Under the pieces are notes generated by a model. The model was not told the origin of the DNA, did not search any database, and was given only the letters and a program-made list of their open reading frames with translations. From Agelas oroides (Eukaryota; Porifera; Demospongiae; Agelasida; Agelasidae), in the NCBI GenBank assembly GCA_949130485.1, contig OX422190.1:116001-180000 (forward strand): 64,000 nucleotides of DNA, given 5' to 3'. Both the position numbers and the translations under genes were made by a program. Positions 23,268-35,510 of this stretch are shown in pieces. Each line of letters opens with the position of its first letter. The stretch's first letter is position 1.

Positions 23268-24111
23268 TGGAACAACATTCTGTGACGCACCTCATCATTA
23301 CTCATGGGCGTTCTCAAATGGTTCCGTCGTTCCAGAACGGACATCCTAACAAAACCAATCGAAGAGCTCGAACAGAAACTACACCAACGATCAGACTTCC
23401 CCAAAGCCAAGGCAGCTATCACACACTTGATGACTTGTATGAGGATGAAACTCGGAGAACGCAAACAGAGGAAACTCGATTACCTCTTCCGAACACGTCA
23501 ACACGTATGCCGAAAACGGAGGAAACGGAGAAAACCCATGCACACCGCTAGCCCCAACCCCATTGTTTTCACCGATCCCCACACCGTGGTGAACCTCTCT
23601 GAGATTCAACTCTCCCCAGCAGAAGTCACCGTTCTCTCGTCATTCTGCCCCACCCCACCACAGCTCAACACTTTCCAGCTACAAAATGTCTTGGAGGACT
23701 TCTACAGACACCTACGCCTGAAGGAGGTTTTCTATGACAGTGAAGAATCAGATGGAGAGGAATACCAGCCAAACCCATTCAGAAGGAGAAAGAAGCGTTG
23801 GACCCCACCCAAGAACCGGGAACCAGCACTGGAGTCATACATCCAAGCATTGAATGAAAGCATGAAAGAGTTCCTCCACCAGAAAAGAATAAAGACAACC
23901 TCACAAGGGAGGAGATGGGAACTCTGAAGTCACTGAGAAATCGAGTCCGACTGGAGAAATCGTCATAAAACATGCAGACAAAGGCTCAGCGACAGTAGTC
24001 ATGAGGCATGATGACTATGTTGCTGAAGCCATGAGACAGCTGATGAGAGAAGAGCACTACCTCCTACTGGACAGAGACCCCACCACTCAATATGCTGAGG
24101 AAATAACAACC
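23268..24111 (+). pseudogene. Penelope-like element fragment, copy 1
   Basis: The frame from 23304 contains NLSEIQLSPAEVTVLSS, LEDFYRHLRLKEVF, KKRWTPPKNREPALESYI, then after frame changes NLTREEMGTLKSLRNR, VIKHADKGSATVV and DDYVAEAMRQL. This order matches the N-terminal region leading into the reverse transcriptase of Penelope-like elements. The sequence stops after DRDPTTQYAEEITTH, where satellite units begin, so all RT catalytic motifs and the GIY-YIG domain are missing. At least two frame changes occur (about 23910 and 23965). Compared with copy 2 it has a short extra basic stretch, CRKRRKRRK. Confidence 0.8.
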
Positions 24112-25504
24112 CATTGAGAACCACTGGCAACCAATGAGAACCACTAAGAACCACTGAGAGCCACTGGAAACCATTGAGAACCACTGGTAATCATTGAGAA
24201 ACACTGGTACCAACTGAGAACCACTGGAAACCATTGGGAACCACCAGCAGTGATCAAGAACCATGCAGAACCACTGAGAACCATTGTGCTATTGACAACT
24301 ACTGGTAAGCATTGAGAAATACTGGTAACCTCTGAGAACCATTCAGAACCACTGGTAGCCAGCCATTGAGAATCACGGGATGGTAACGACTGAGAACGAT
24401 TGAGAACCACTACGAACCACAGAAAACCACTGGTAAACATTGAGAACCATTGAAGACAATTGACAGGTGTTTAGAACAACTGAGAACCACTGAGAACCAT
24501 CTAGAACAATTGAGAACCACTGGTAATCACTTAAAACAATTGAGAATCATTGAGTACCATTGGTAACAACTGAGAACTACTGCAGACCATTGAGAACTAC
24601 TAGCAGTTATTTAGAACCACAGAGAACTGCACAGAATCATTAGTAAACGTTCAGAACCACTGTGAAACATTGAGAACCATTGAGAACCACCGAGAACCAC
24701 CGTATGCTACACATTGAGAACAACTCATAACTATTCAGAATCACTGGAAACCATTGAGAACCACTGATAACCACTGAGAACCTTTCAGATCTTCCGGTAA
24801 CCATTGAGAACCAGTGAGAACCACTGCATTGCAACCATCGAGAACCACAGCATTGTAACCATTGAGAACCACTGAGAACCACTGTATGCTAACCATTGAG
24901 AACTGAGAACCACTGGTAACCATTGAAAAGCACCGAGAATCATTGAGAACCACTAATAAGCATTAAGAATCTGTGGTAACCACTAAGAACCACCGACAAC
25001 CACTGAGAATCATCAAGAACGACTGGTACAAATTGAGAACCACCAACAAACATTGCAAAGAACTACCATCCAGCACCACTGGAAACCATTGAGAACCACG
25101 GGTTAGCACTGAAAACCATTGAGAACTACTTGTAAACATTGAGAACCATTGAGAACCACTGCATTGTAACCATTAATAACAGCTGGTACCATTGAGAACC
25201 ACTTGTAAGAACTCAGAACTACTGTGAACCATTGAGAACCACCGGCATTAATCTAGAACCATGCAGAACCACTGAGAACCATTGAAAACAATTTAACAAT
25301 TTAAAACCACAGGTAACCAATAAGAGTTACTTGTAACAACTGAGAACCAGAGAGAAACATTGAAAACAATTGAGAACCACTGAGAACCATTGAGAACCAC
25401 TGAGAACCGTTGATAACTGCCTAAAACCACAAGGACAATCACTGCATGAGGTTGTCAATGGTTACCAGTGGTTCTCAATGGTTTTAGTGGTTCACATTGA
25501 TAAG

Positions 25505-25581
25505 TAGCCTCGTACCAAGTCCTCCACCGCAGCTATCCATACTGCTACGATAGTTGTGGTAGAGGACTGGGAATGAGGTTA
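25505..25581. mobile_element. TAGCC-type MITE
   Basis: It begins TAGCCTCGTACCAAG and ends GGGAATGAGGTTA, with internal inverted blocks around AGCTATC. Its sequence is close to the elements at 114-191 and 19589-19665 but diverged. It lies within a short sense-oriented satellite island. Confidence 0.75.
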
Positions 25582-28500
25582 GTTTTCAGTGGTTTTCAAT
25601 GGTGAGAACCGCTGAGAAAGATCGAGAACAACAGGTAACCAACTGGCAACCATTCAGAACAACTGAGAACTATGGGTAACGAATAAGAACCACTGCATGC
25701 TAACCATTGAGAACTACATGCAACCAATGAGAAACACTGGTAACCACTGAGAACCAGTGAGAAATATCGAGAACAACTAAGAACCATTAAGAACCACTGA
25801 GAGCCACTGAGAGCCATTCAGAGCCACTGAGAACCATTGATAACCACTGGTAACCATTGAGAATCACTGCTAACCATTGAGAATCACTGCATGGTAACCA
25901 GTGGTAACCATTGAGAATCACTGCATTGTAATCAATGAGAACCATTGAGAACAACTAACAACCAGTGAAAATTACTGAGAAACACTGTTAACCACTGACA
26001 ACCTTCGAGAACAATTGAGAACCCTTGAGTACCACTAATAACCACTGAGAACCATTGAGAACGACTGGTAACAACTGAGAACCATTTAGAACCACTGAGA
26101 ACCATTTAGAACTACTGGTAACCATTCAGAAGAGCTGGATAACCACTGAGAACTACTGGTAACCTTTGAGAGCTGCTGGTAACCATTGAGAAACACCGAA
26201 AAGCATTGTGAATTATGGCAAACTGTTGAGAACAACTAAGAACCACTTAGAAGCAGCCAGAACCACTGGTAACCATTCACAAGCAATCAGAACCACTGAA
26301 AACCATTTAGAGCCACTGGTATCCCTTGACAACCGCTGGTAATGAGAATCACTGGTACCAGTCGAGAACTACTATAACAATTGAGAACCACCGTCAACCA
26401 CTGAGTACTACTGTGAACCATTCAGAACTATTGGAAGTGATTGAGAACCACTGAGAACCATTGAGAACTGTTCAGAACCACTGAGAACAATTGAGAACCA
26501 TTGAGAACCGCTGCATGGTAACCATTGTTGTACCATGGTAAACAAAAAGCAGCAAATCACCATTTCAGTGTGATATGTATTGCACTGGTTGTAGCTTGAT
26601 ATATGTTTCCATATTGGATCTTCGAAAGACTGGAAACCGCTGAGAACAGGCTGATAACCATTTACCACCACTGAGAACTACTGGTAACCATTGAGAACCA
26701 CTGGTAATCATTGAGAACCACTGAGAACTGAAGAAATGGTAAGAACTGAGAACTACCGTGAACCATTGAGAACCACCGGTAGGGATCAAGAACCATGCAG
26801 AACCACTGAGAATCCTTGAAAAACACTAATAACAATTGAGAATCAGTGGTAACCACCACTCACAACCACTAAGAATCATTGAGAAACACTGATAAAGAAT
26901 GAGAACCACCGGCAAACATTGTGAACAACAACATGGTAATCATTCAGAACCACTTGAAATAATCGAATAGCACTGAGACCATTGAGAACCACTAATTAAC
27001 CAACCATTAAGAATCTGTGATAACCACTAAGAACCACCGACAAACACTGTGAATCAGTGCTTCTCAATAGTTACCAGTAGTTCTTTTGAAATGCAGTGCC
27101 ATCACTTTCATGCAGAATGGCAGCATTAGTTACAAATTCTTGTCATGTTAAGACTTTTCCAATTTTGCATACCACAGATTCTTAATGGGTATTAGTGGCC
27201 CTCGATGGTTCTCAGTGCTCTTCAGTGACATTGAAAACCACTAAAAACCATTGAGAAGCACTGATAACCATTGAGAACCATCGAGAACCAGTGACAACCA
27301 CTCCATGGTAACCATGAAGACCTACTGGTAACATTTAGAACCACTGGTAACCACTGACTACTACTGAGAACCATTGAGAAAAACTAATAACCACTGAGAA
27401 CCACTGATACCCACTCGGATCTACTGAGAACCATTGATAACCACTGGTAATCACTGAGTAAAACTGAGAATCTTTGAGAACCACTGGTACCAGTTGAGAA
27501 CTACTATAGACATTGAGAACCACTGGTACCAGTTGAGAACTACTATAGACATTGAGAACCACTGGTACCAGTTGAGGACTACTATAGACATTGAGAACCA
27601 TTGGTAAACACTGAATACTACTTTGAACCATTCAGAACTATCGGAGGCGATTGAGAACACCTAACAACCATTCAGAACCTTTCAGAACCACTGACAACCG
27701 TTGAAAAACATTGAGAACCTTTGAGCACCTCTGACATCCACTGGATGACAACCACTGAGAACTAATGGTAACCATGGAGAGGCACTAGTAACCACACATA
27801 CTGAGAACCATTGAGAACCATTGAAAACAACTGCATGGTAACCACTGAGAAACACTGAGAACTACGGGCAACCAAAGAGAACCACTGCATGCTAACCATT
27901 GAGAACCGCTGGAAACCAATGAGAAACACTAGTAACAGTTGAGAATTACTAGTAACCATTGAGAACCACTGCTAACCATTCACAACCATTCAGAACCACT
28001 GAAAACAATTTAGAAACACTGGTAACCATTGGTAACCACTGGTAATCATTGAGAACAACTGAGAATCATTGAGAACCACTTGTAACAGTTGAGAACTACC
28101 ACAAACATTAAGAACCACTGGTAACATTGAGAACCACTGGTAACCACTGACTACTACTGTGAACTATTGAGAACAACTTGCAGTGATTGAGAACCACTGA
28201 GAACCGTTGAAAACAGTTCAGAACCGTTGAGAACGGTTGAGAACCATTGTGAACCATTGAGAACCACTGCATGGTAACCATTGCTGTACCATGGTGAACA
28301 TAAAGCAACAAATCACTAATTGAGTGTGATATATCTCATACTGCGCTGGCTGTAGGTTGATATACGATTCATAATGCATCTTGTTTGGAGGCTTAATATT
28401 GTTTACTAGCAACATTGCACAGGTACATAGAAATTTACACAAAACCATTTCAATGAGTAATGACAAACGACAATGAAATGCAAAATTGAAAACTAATAAC

Positions 28501-29158
28501 AATACGTTGCACTTTGAAAATACATGATAGTGATGGCACTGAATTCCGAAATAACTACTGGTAACTATTGAGAAACACTGGTAACCACTCAGAACTGGCT
28601 GACAACCATTGAAAACCACCGAGAACTACTGGTAGCCATTGAGAACCACCGGTAACCATTGGGAACCATTGAGTACTTTAAACCATTGAGTAATACTATA
28701 GTAGTTATTGAGAACCACCAAAAAACATTGTGAACTACTACATGACAACCACTGAGAACCACAAGTAATTCACCGCTGAACCACTGGTAAGCCCTGAGAA
28801 CCATTGAGAACTACTGGTAACCATCGAGAACCACTGTAAGGAACAGAGAACTACTGTGAACCATTGAGAACCACTGAAAAGCATTGATAACCATTGAGAA
28901 CTACTGGTAACCATTAAGAACCACTGATAACTACTGGTATCCATGGATAGCCAATGAGAACCACTGCATTGTAACTATTGAGAACAACTGGTATCATCGA
29001 GAACCACTGTAAGGAACAGAGAACTACTGTGAACCATTGAGAACCACTGAAAAGCATTGATAACCATTGAGAACTACTGGTAACCATTGAGAACCATTGA
29101 CAACCACTGCATTGTAACCAGTGAGAAGCAATGAGGTCCACTGAGAACCACTTAGAAC

Positions 29159-29214
29159 TAGCTTCGTTCCCAGTCCTCCACCACAGCTATCATAGCAGTA
29201 CAGATAGCTGTGGT
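29159..29214. mobile_element. TAGCC-type MITE, right-truncated
   Basis: It matches 19589-19645 and stops at GATAGCTGTGGT, where the segment leading to the second Penelope-like fragment begins. This is a breakpoint of the larger duplication. Confidence 0.8.
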
Positions 29215-29391
29215 ACAAACCATGTATCAACCAGTACACATGACAAGCATTGCAGTGTGTTCAGAGTCAATAGAGGTCAACAGGAGGCCAGACTTGACTT
29301 GGCATACTGCTTGCTCAGGCTAGCCCCACAATGCCCTGCATTCATCTAGTTATTCAACAATTACAAATGTATTTACAGTACAACGTACGAA

Positions 29392-29448
29392 TACATACAT
29401 ACATACATACATACATACATAAATACATACAGACAGACAGACAGACAG
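29392..29448. repeat. (CATA)n/(CAGA)n microsatellite
   Basis: Tetranucleotide run equivalent to the one at 23160-23211, in the duplicated Penelope-like segment. Confidence 0.97.
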
Positions 29449-29479
29449 CGCTCGCGTTCACCACGTTAATGCGGGGCTC

Positions 29480-30317
29480 GCTCAAGCTCGCCCCAATTAG
29501 GAACAACATCCTGCGACGCACCTCATCGTTACTCATGGGCGTTCTCAAAAGGTTCCGTCGTTCCAGGACGGACATCCTAGCGAACAAATCGAAGAGCTCA
29601 AACAGAAACTACGCCAACGATCAGACTTCCCCAAAGCCAAGGCAGCTATCACACACTTGATGACTTGTATGAGGATGAAACTCGGAGAACGCAAACAGAG
29701 GAAACGCGATTACCGCTTCCGAACACGTCAACACGTAAAACCCATGAACACCGCTAGCCCCACCCCCACGGTTTGCACCGATCCCCACACCGTAGTGAAC
29801 CTCTCCGAGATTCAACTCTCCCCAGCAGAAGTCACCGTTCTCTCGTCAATCTGCCCCACCCCACCACAGCTCAACACTTTCCAGCTACAAAATGTCTTGG
29901 AGGACTTCTACTGACGCCTATGCCTGAAGGAGGTTTTCTATGACAGTGAAGAATCAGATGGAGAGGAATACCAGCCAAACCCATTCAGAAGGAGAAAGAA
30001 GCGTTGGACCCCACCCAAGAACCGGGAACCAGCACTGGAGTCATACATCCAAGCATTGAATGAAAGCATGAAAGAGCCCCTCCACCAGAAAAGAATAAAG
30101 ACAACCTCACAAGGGAGGAGATGAGAACTCTGAAGTCACTGAGAAATCGAGTCCGACTGGAGAAATCGTCATAAAACATGCAGACAAAGGCTCAGCCACA
30201 GTAGTCATGAGGCATGATGACTATGTTGCTGAAGCCATGAGACAGCTGATGAGAGAAGAGCACTACCTCCTACTGGACAGAGACCCCACCACTCAATATG
30301 CTGAGGAAATAACAACC
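29480..30317 (+). pseudogene. Penelope-like element fragment, copy 2
   Basis: It parallels 23268-24111 block by block, including the flanking sequence from about 29228 and the identical right junction with satellite DNA. It has extra damage: a frame break near 29590, a TGA at about 29912 (in EDFY then stop), and loss of the basic CRKRRKRRK stretch. The shared truncation point shows that one truncated copy was duplicated with its surroundings. Confidence 0.8.
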
Positions 30318-30580
30318 CATTGAGAACCACTGGCAACCAATGAGAACCACTAAGAACCACTAAGAACCACTGAGAGCCACTCAGAGCGACTGGAAACCAT
30401 TGAGAACCACTGGTAATCATTGAGAAACACTGGTACCAACTGAGAACTACTGGAAAACATTGAGAACCACCAGCAGTGATCAAGAACCATGCAGAACCAC
30501 TGAGAACCATTGTACTATTGAAAACCACTGGTAAGCATTGAGAAATACTGGTAACCTCTGAGAACCATTCAGAACCACTG

Positions 30581-31194
30581 GTAGTCATTGAGAATCACGG
30601 CATGGTAACGACTGAGAACGATTGAGAACCACTACGAACCACTGAGAATCACAGAAAACCACTGGTAAACATTGAGAACCATTGAAGACCATTGACAGCT
30701 GTTTAGAACAACTGAGAACCACTGAGAACCATCGAGAACAATTGATAACCACTGGTAATCACTTTAAACAATTGAGAATCATTGAGTACCATTGGCAACG
30801 ACTGACAACTACTGCAAACCATTGAGAACTACTAGCAGTTATTGAGAACCACTGAGAACTGGACAGAATCATTGAGAACCATTCAGAACCACTGGTAGTC
30901 ATTGAGAATCACGGCATGGTAACGACTGAGAACGATTGAGAACCACTACGAACCACTGAGAATCACAGAAAACCACTGGTAAACATTGAGAACCATTGAA
31001 GACCATTGACAGCTGTTTAGAACAACTGAGAACCACTGAGAACCATCGACAACAATTGATAACCACTGGTAATCACTTTAAACAATTGAGAATCATTGAG
31101 TACCATTGGCAACGACTGACAACTACTGCAAACCATTGAGAACTACTAGCAGTTATTGAGAACCACTGAGAACTGGACAGAATCATTGGTAAAC
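30581..31194 (-). repeat. Tandem duplication inside the satellite, period about 314 bp
   Basis: GTAGTCATTGAGAATCACGG starts at 30581 and again at 30895, and the following approximately 300 bp agree closely. Confidence 0.85.
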
Positions 31195-32460
31195 AATCAA
31201 AATTGGTGTGGTGGTGTTTCTGCCAGATTGAAAGCCAAACTGGTTGGTCAAGAGACTGTTGTGGGCAGCTAGGTGTTCTGACAGGAGAGAATAAACATGG
31301 TGTTCAAGGGTTTGCTTATGATGGGTAGTAGGGATATTGGTCTATAAAACCGAACATCAGACTTATTGGTTTCCTTTGGAATAGGAACAACATTGGAACG
31401 TTTCCAGTCATTGGGCAGTTTCCCAAGACTAAGAGACAGGTTAAACAAAGAGGCAATAGATGGAGCTGCCTCTTCAGCAAACGTCCTTAGCATCCAGGCT
31501 GAGATGGCATCAGGATCTGATGCAGAATGGGGGTTGATCTTACGAAGGCGCCAAATAACTTCGTCAGTGGTGATGTCAAGATTGGGAGGGAGGGCCGCAG
31601 GGATGGTAGGGGCCACATAGGTAGGATGGATAACCTTGGAATTAAAGCAGGATGCAAAAAAAGAGTTAAGCATCATAGCTTTATCAGGGTCTGAAGTTGA
31701 TAAGGCAGAGCCATTTGATAATGCCTTGGAATGGTTGGATTTGCTGGATTTCAGAGTGTGCATGATGGACCAGAACTTTTGTGTCACATCGTGTGGAAGT
31801 CAGGTTCTGAAAAAAGACCTGTTTGGCCTCTCGGAGCTTGGAGACCACTTGGTTGCGGATGATCTTATATTTGACATACATTTGGACGACTTGAAACGCT
31901 TGTAGAGACGTTCGCGAAGTCTGATGTCGTGTCGAATATCACTATCAATCCAAGGGATTGGACGATTGAGGTGAACTGATTTAGGGGGAATACACCTCAT
32001 GACTGACAGAAAAGAAGTAGACCAACGATTCCAAAAAACGTCAACGTCCTCGGATTCAATAGCCAATGGGAGACCCTTCAGGAGTTCCTTGGCAAGACTG
32101 ACGTTGGCCTTTTTGTAATTCCAGATAGTTTTAGAGAGGCGGTTGGTGGCATGGTGGCGGGAAGGTAGCTTGAGGGAGACTGAGATTGAATTTTGATCAC
32201 TTGAACCAACTGGAGGGAGAACTTCGATAGAAGAAAGCAGTTCAGAGGAGGAAAGAAACACCAGATCAATGGTGCTAGCTGTAGAGTTAGTGATTCTGGT
32301 GGGTTCGGAAACCACTTGAGAAAGACAAAAGTCTGAGGATAATTGGCTGAGGAGGTTGTTGGGGGATGGTGATGAAGTTAGAGATGGTGCTGATGAGACA
32401 TCAATGTTGAAATCACCGCATAAGATCATCTTCGATCGGTTTCTCCAAGACATGGATCTG
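31195..32460 (-). pseudogene. Jockey/CR1/L2-type LINE fragment (endonuclease and RT start)
   Basis: The 32453-31800 frame carries the C-terminal half of an APE-type endonuclease: ILCGDFNID, then STIDLVFLSS and SSDQNSISVSL, then a linker with RPIPWIDSDIRHDIRLRER. A second frame, 31787-31269, holds the RT entry region: WRLRKINPHSASDPDAISAW, WKRSNVVPIPKETNKSDVRF and YRPISLLPIISK. A further frame change continues to TNQFGFQSGRNTTTP near 31200, where satellite DNA begins. The YADD motif is missing at the 3-prime side and the first endonuclease motifs at the 5-prime side. The usual SDH of the endonuclease reads SDQ. Clade call is approximate. Confidence 0.85.
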
Positions 32461-33524
32461 ATGCAATTGTAGAGGTTTAGTAGGCAGTTTGGAACTGTTC
32501 CATGCTAATGTAAACGGGATCGTCTAAGTTCACATAGCTCCATGAGGTTACGTCATAAAACATCACATGGGAGTTCCCTGTGCACGTGCCCACCACATAA
32601 TCGCGATAACCCTCTTTCTACGTAATTTAACTTAACTAAAAATTGTTCTGAACTAGCATGCATTCGGAGAGTATGCAGCATATCAAGGTAAAATAGACCA
32701 AGTAAGCAAAAGATAAAGTAGTCAGGATGAAGGTGTATATTCGTGGCAGCTGTCAAGGGAGAAATGGATTGTACAGCTCAGAGCTAGCCCTCAATATTAA
32801 AAAGGCATGTTGCCAACTGAGATGACCATTTGAAGGTACAGTCTGTTTTTGAGCCCTAAAATTGTGCTCTTCTGGGCAGCAAAGGCTTGTAAAAGGTTTA
32901 CTATTCCACACGAATTACTTTTTGATAATTTGTGTGCATCATTCCGTAGCAAGCCTAGGTCAAAGTGAGCACTGAGTGACAGTGGCAAGCTAACTAACTC
33001 TGCTGCACTCAAACTCTTTGTAGAATGTGTACCTTCTCCTTTGACATATTCTACCGCTTACTAGTTGATATGCTGCATTCTCACTCAATGTATTGTCACT
33101 AGAGTGAAACCTGTCTATAGTGGTCGCTGCATGTTAAAGACAGCCAGCTCTTGTTTGTTACAGCCACTACTCCTGGTCCCAATTGTACTAATTGTGCAGA
33201 ATGACCTGTATAAAGCAATTACCTGCCAACTAAAATGTAAATTAGGAGAAGGAGGGTTGATTCTCTGAGAGAAATGGTAGGGGATGATTTGGCATTGTGA
33301 AGTCTGAGACTGTCTCAAATATGTGAACATAGCCTTGTGTTGAGAGAGCCTGCGTACAAGGCTAAGGAAAGCCTATAGTCATGGGATGACTGACACTTGA
33401 AGTGAGAGTTGGAACATACACCCAGGATGCTTGTCTTCAAATATAGGATGTCTCCTTTTTCTTCAAGAAGGTTGCTAGAGGAAGGTCTGTTGAGTGTGCA
33501 GTCTGTCCCCTCATGTTTTGAGAG

Positions 33525-33665
33525 GAGAGGGTTCTATCTAAGATTTGGAGTTTTGGGGGAAGCTGTTTGAAGCGTGTCTAGGGGCTCTGGGGGCATGCTC
33601 CTTAACAAAAAAATTTGGGTTTTAGGTGCTCTGAGATTGTTTGCGATGCAATCTGAGAGGTAAAA
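33525..33665. mobile_element. Remnant related to the hAT element terminus
   Basis: GGGGCTCTGGGGGCATGCTC followed by GGTGCTCTGAGATTG parallels 49510-49590 in the hAT element (GGTCTGGGGGCATGCTCCCC, GGATGCTCTGAGACGC). Only this short segment is left. Confidence 0.6.
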
Positions 33666-33865
33666 TCACATCTATAGCTAACTGTATTTTTAATCTGTAG
33701 GTGGTCTTTAACAAAAGCCATTTCAAGTGTAATAGAATCAAGTAAGCAACATAAGTAGTCAGTGGAGAAGGTGAAATTTCATGGGTGCAAGCTCACAATG
33801 CACACAGCTAACTATACACAGCAGGTTTGCCATGGTACTAACAAATTATGCACACAAACACTTGG

Positions 33866-33930
33866 CTCGACCCGACTCTACCTCACTCTACCACACTCTA
33901 CCCTGGCTTGACCCGACTCTACCTCACTCT
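33866..33930. repeat. Short pentamer-rich repeat CTCGACCCGACTCTACCTCA
   Basis: The segment CGACCCGACTCTACCTCACT and a close copy (TTGACCCGACTCTACCTCAC) occur about 40 bp apart, with smaller CACTCTACC units between. Confidence 0.7.
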
Positions 33931-34227
33931 TGAAATCTTGATCAACTTGTGTGTGACTGCTTTCACTGCCCAAATTTAGGCCTCATGGACTGACTGTGCT
34001 CTCACATGATCATCTTTACCTGTACTCAGCCTTATATATTGGGGCTAGCTCTGTCCTGTACAATCCATTTCTCCCTCGACAGCTGCCACGAATATATAAC
34101 TTCATCCTGACTACTTTATCTTTTGCTTACTTGGCCTCTTTTACCTTGATATGCTGCATACTCTCTGAATGAACGCTAGTTCAGAACAGTTAAGTTAAAT
34201 TACGTAGAAAGAGGGTTATCGCTATTA

Positions 34228-35139
34228 AGGTAAGGCGGGGCTATTTCGACGGTGGGGCAATTCCGACAAAATGGAATTAAACTCGTTGCTCTCTGTACAA
34301 GGAAAAGGGTACTGAGTTTTCTTTAGTATCACACTGTAGGCTGACCTTTACTATGCGCAGCATCCACTTTTAGTTCACGTCCTCATAGTAATTTAGCCGC
34401 GAGCAGCGCTTTTATCAAGCCAATATCGCAAAATTTAACCATAAAAATTTATCAATAAAACGGTATAGGCTCAGTAATCAAAATACGTACACAAATCAAA
34501 CCTGTAAGCTACCCTGAACCATTAACAAACATCTGAAAGGCTTGCTGAAGGCTGTTGCCATTGCTGCGTCGCACGCCGAGTGGACAGACCAGCCCCACCC
34601 CTTTCCGTGTTCTTTGCCATTCTTGACAAACACTTGGATCAGTTGTGACAACTGTTGGAGATAATACCACTTCAGATGTGTGAGTTTAAAGTAAATATAA
34701 CAGCAGAAAAAGAGTATACTAGTGTTGTATCGATGCAAATAGTATCTGCACTGTCCTTTTTCTATTAGCCATGCAGAGGTCTACTAAATGCATGTGAACG
34801 GTTCAAGTAACTATGATAATAACATAGTTTTCCTTCTTTTGCACCTGGTATCGTTTAACGTTCGTCCTGGTAATCTTTTCAGGATGTTTGCACCGAAAGT
34901 ATGGCGTCCATGTCGGTCTCGTGTAACTTGTCGGAATTGCCCCATCAGCAATTTTGTGGGTAGGATAACGAATACCTGCTGTGTAGCAAAGGCAAGGTGC
35001 TAGTTCTGCGGTACCGGTGATTTGTGCGAAGGTCGAAGGTTCCTCTAAACGTTGGTGGGGAGAGCAAGCGGGTTTGTTGCAAAGCAGAGCTAGTACGGGT
35101 AACTTCGCAAATTTCTGTCGAAATAGCCCCGCCTTACCT
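34228..35139. mobile_element. 912-bp TIR element nested in the palindrome
   Basis: The ends AGGTAAGGCGGGGCTATTTC and its complement are flanked by TA at 34226-34227 and 35140-35141. The other arm of the host palindrome gives the empty site (CGATTATGTGG in reverse complement of 32590-32610), confirming a TA target. A GGGGCAATTCCGACA motif recurs inverted near each end. No transposase is visible. Confidence 0.9.
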
Positions 35140-35510
35140 TATGTGGTAGGCACGGGGAACTCCCATATCCATGTGATGTTTTATGACGTAACCTCATGGA
35201 GCTATGTATATGTGACGATCCCGCAGGCATGTTATTAGTGAACCCGGGCCCGTGTGGGACACGTGTAAACGTCGTCGTTGATTTCTCTGACTTCACAACC
35301 GCTCTCTGGCAAGAAGTTAGCGAATGCATGATCGTAGACTGATCATGATTAACAGATTATACGACACGAGTGTTTGTCTACTACGGGGCAAGAGATACCA
35401 AAAGGTATGACTAGAATTTCTGTCTGCTTGGATGAAATTTGTTGCAAAATGTACGGCTACTTTATGTACTTGAATTTCTGTGTACTTATAACTTAAATGC
35501 TTTTTCTAGA

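Larger units (their letters stand above)
13641..31194 (-). repeat. Main decamer satellite block with higher-order structure
   Basis: About 17 kb of diverged 10-bp units, mostly antisense (GAGAACCACT, GGTAACCATT), with sense islands at about 18396-19092, 19925-20785, 21571-21665 and 25440-25600. Long direct duplications are visible: 13655-14350 with 26385-27060, 16900-17880 with 27600-28540, 17850-18240 with 19120-19560 and 28600-29110, 18270-19080 with 19795-20605, 24112-24640 with 30318-30870. Unrelated spacers of 120-150 bp (for example 14390-14510, 17700-17850, 28380-28520) are carried along. Frames here repeat GSQWFSMVLS-like peptides and are not genes. Confidence 0.93.
32516..35222. mobile_element. 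Large palindromic element
   Basis: The outer ends GGGATCGTC...CATAGCTCCATGAGGTTACG and their inverse face each other. The left arm runs about 32516-32805; the right arm about 34030-35222, split by a nested element. Arms share ATGCTGCATACTCTC, TTTGCTTACTTGG and ATCCATTTCTCCC blocks in inverse order. The unique centre (32806-34029) contains no recognised gene. Superfamily unknown. Confidence 0.78.

Noticed and set aside
13674..29239. Many minus-strand frames of 65-133 codons across the satellite block
   Set aside because: Same reason: the 10-bp repeat is stop-poor on one strand. No start context, splice sites or domain.
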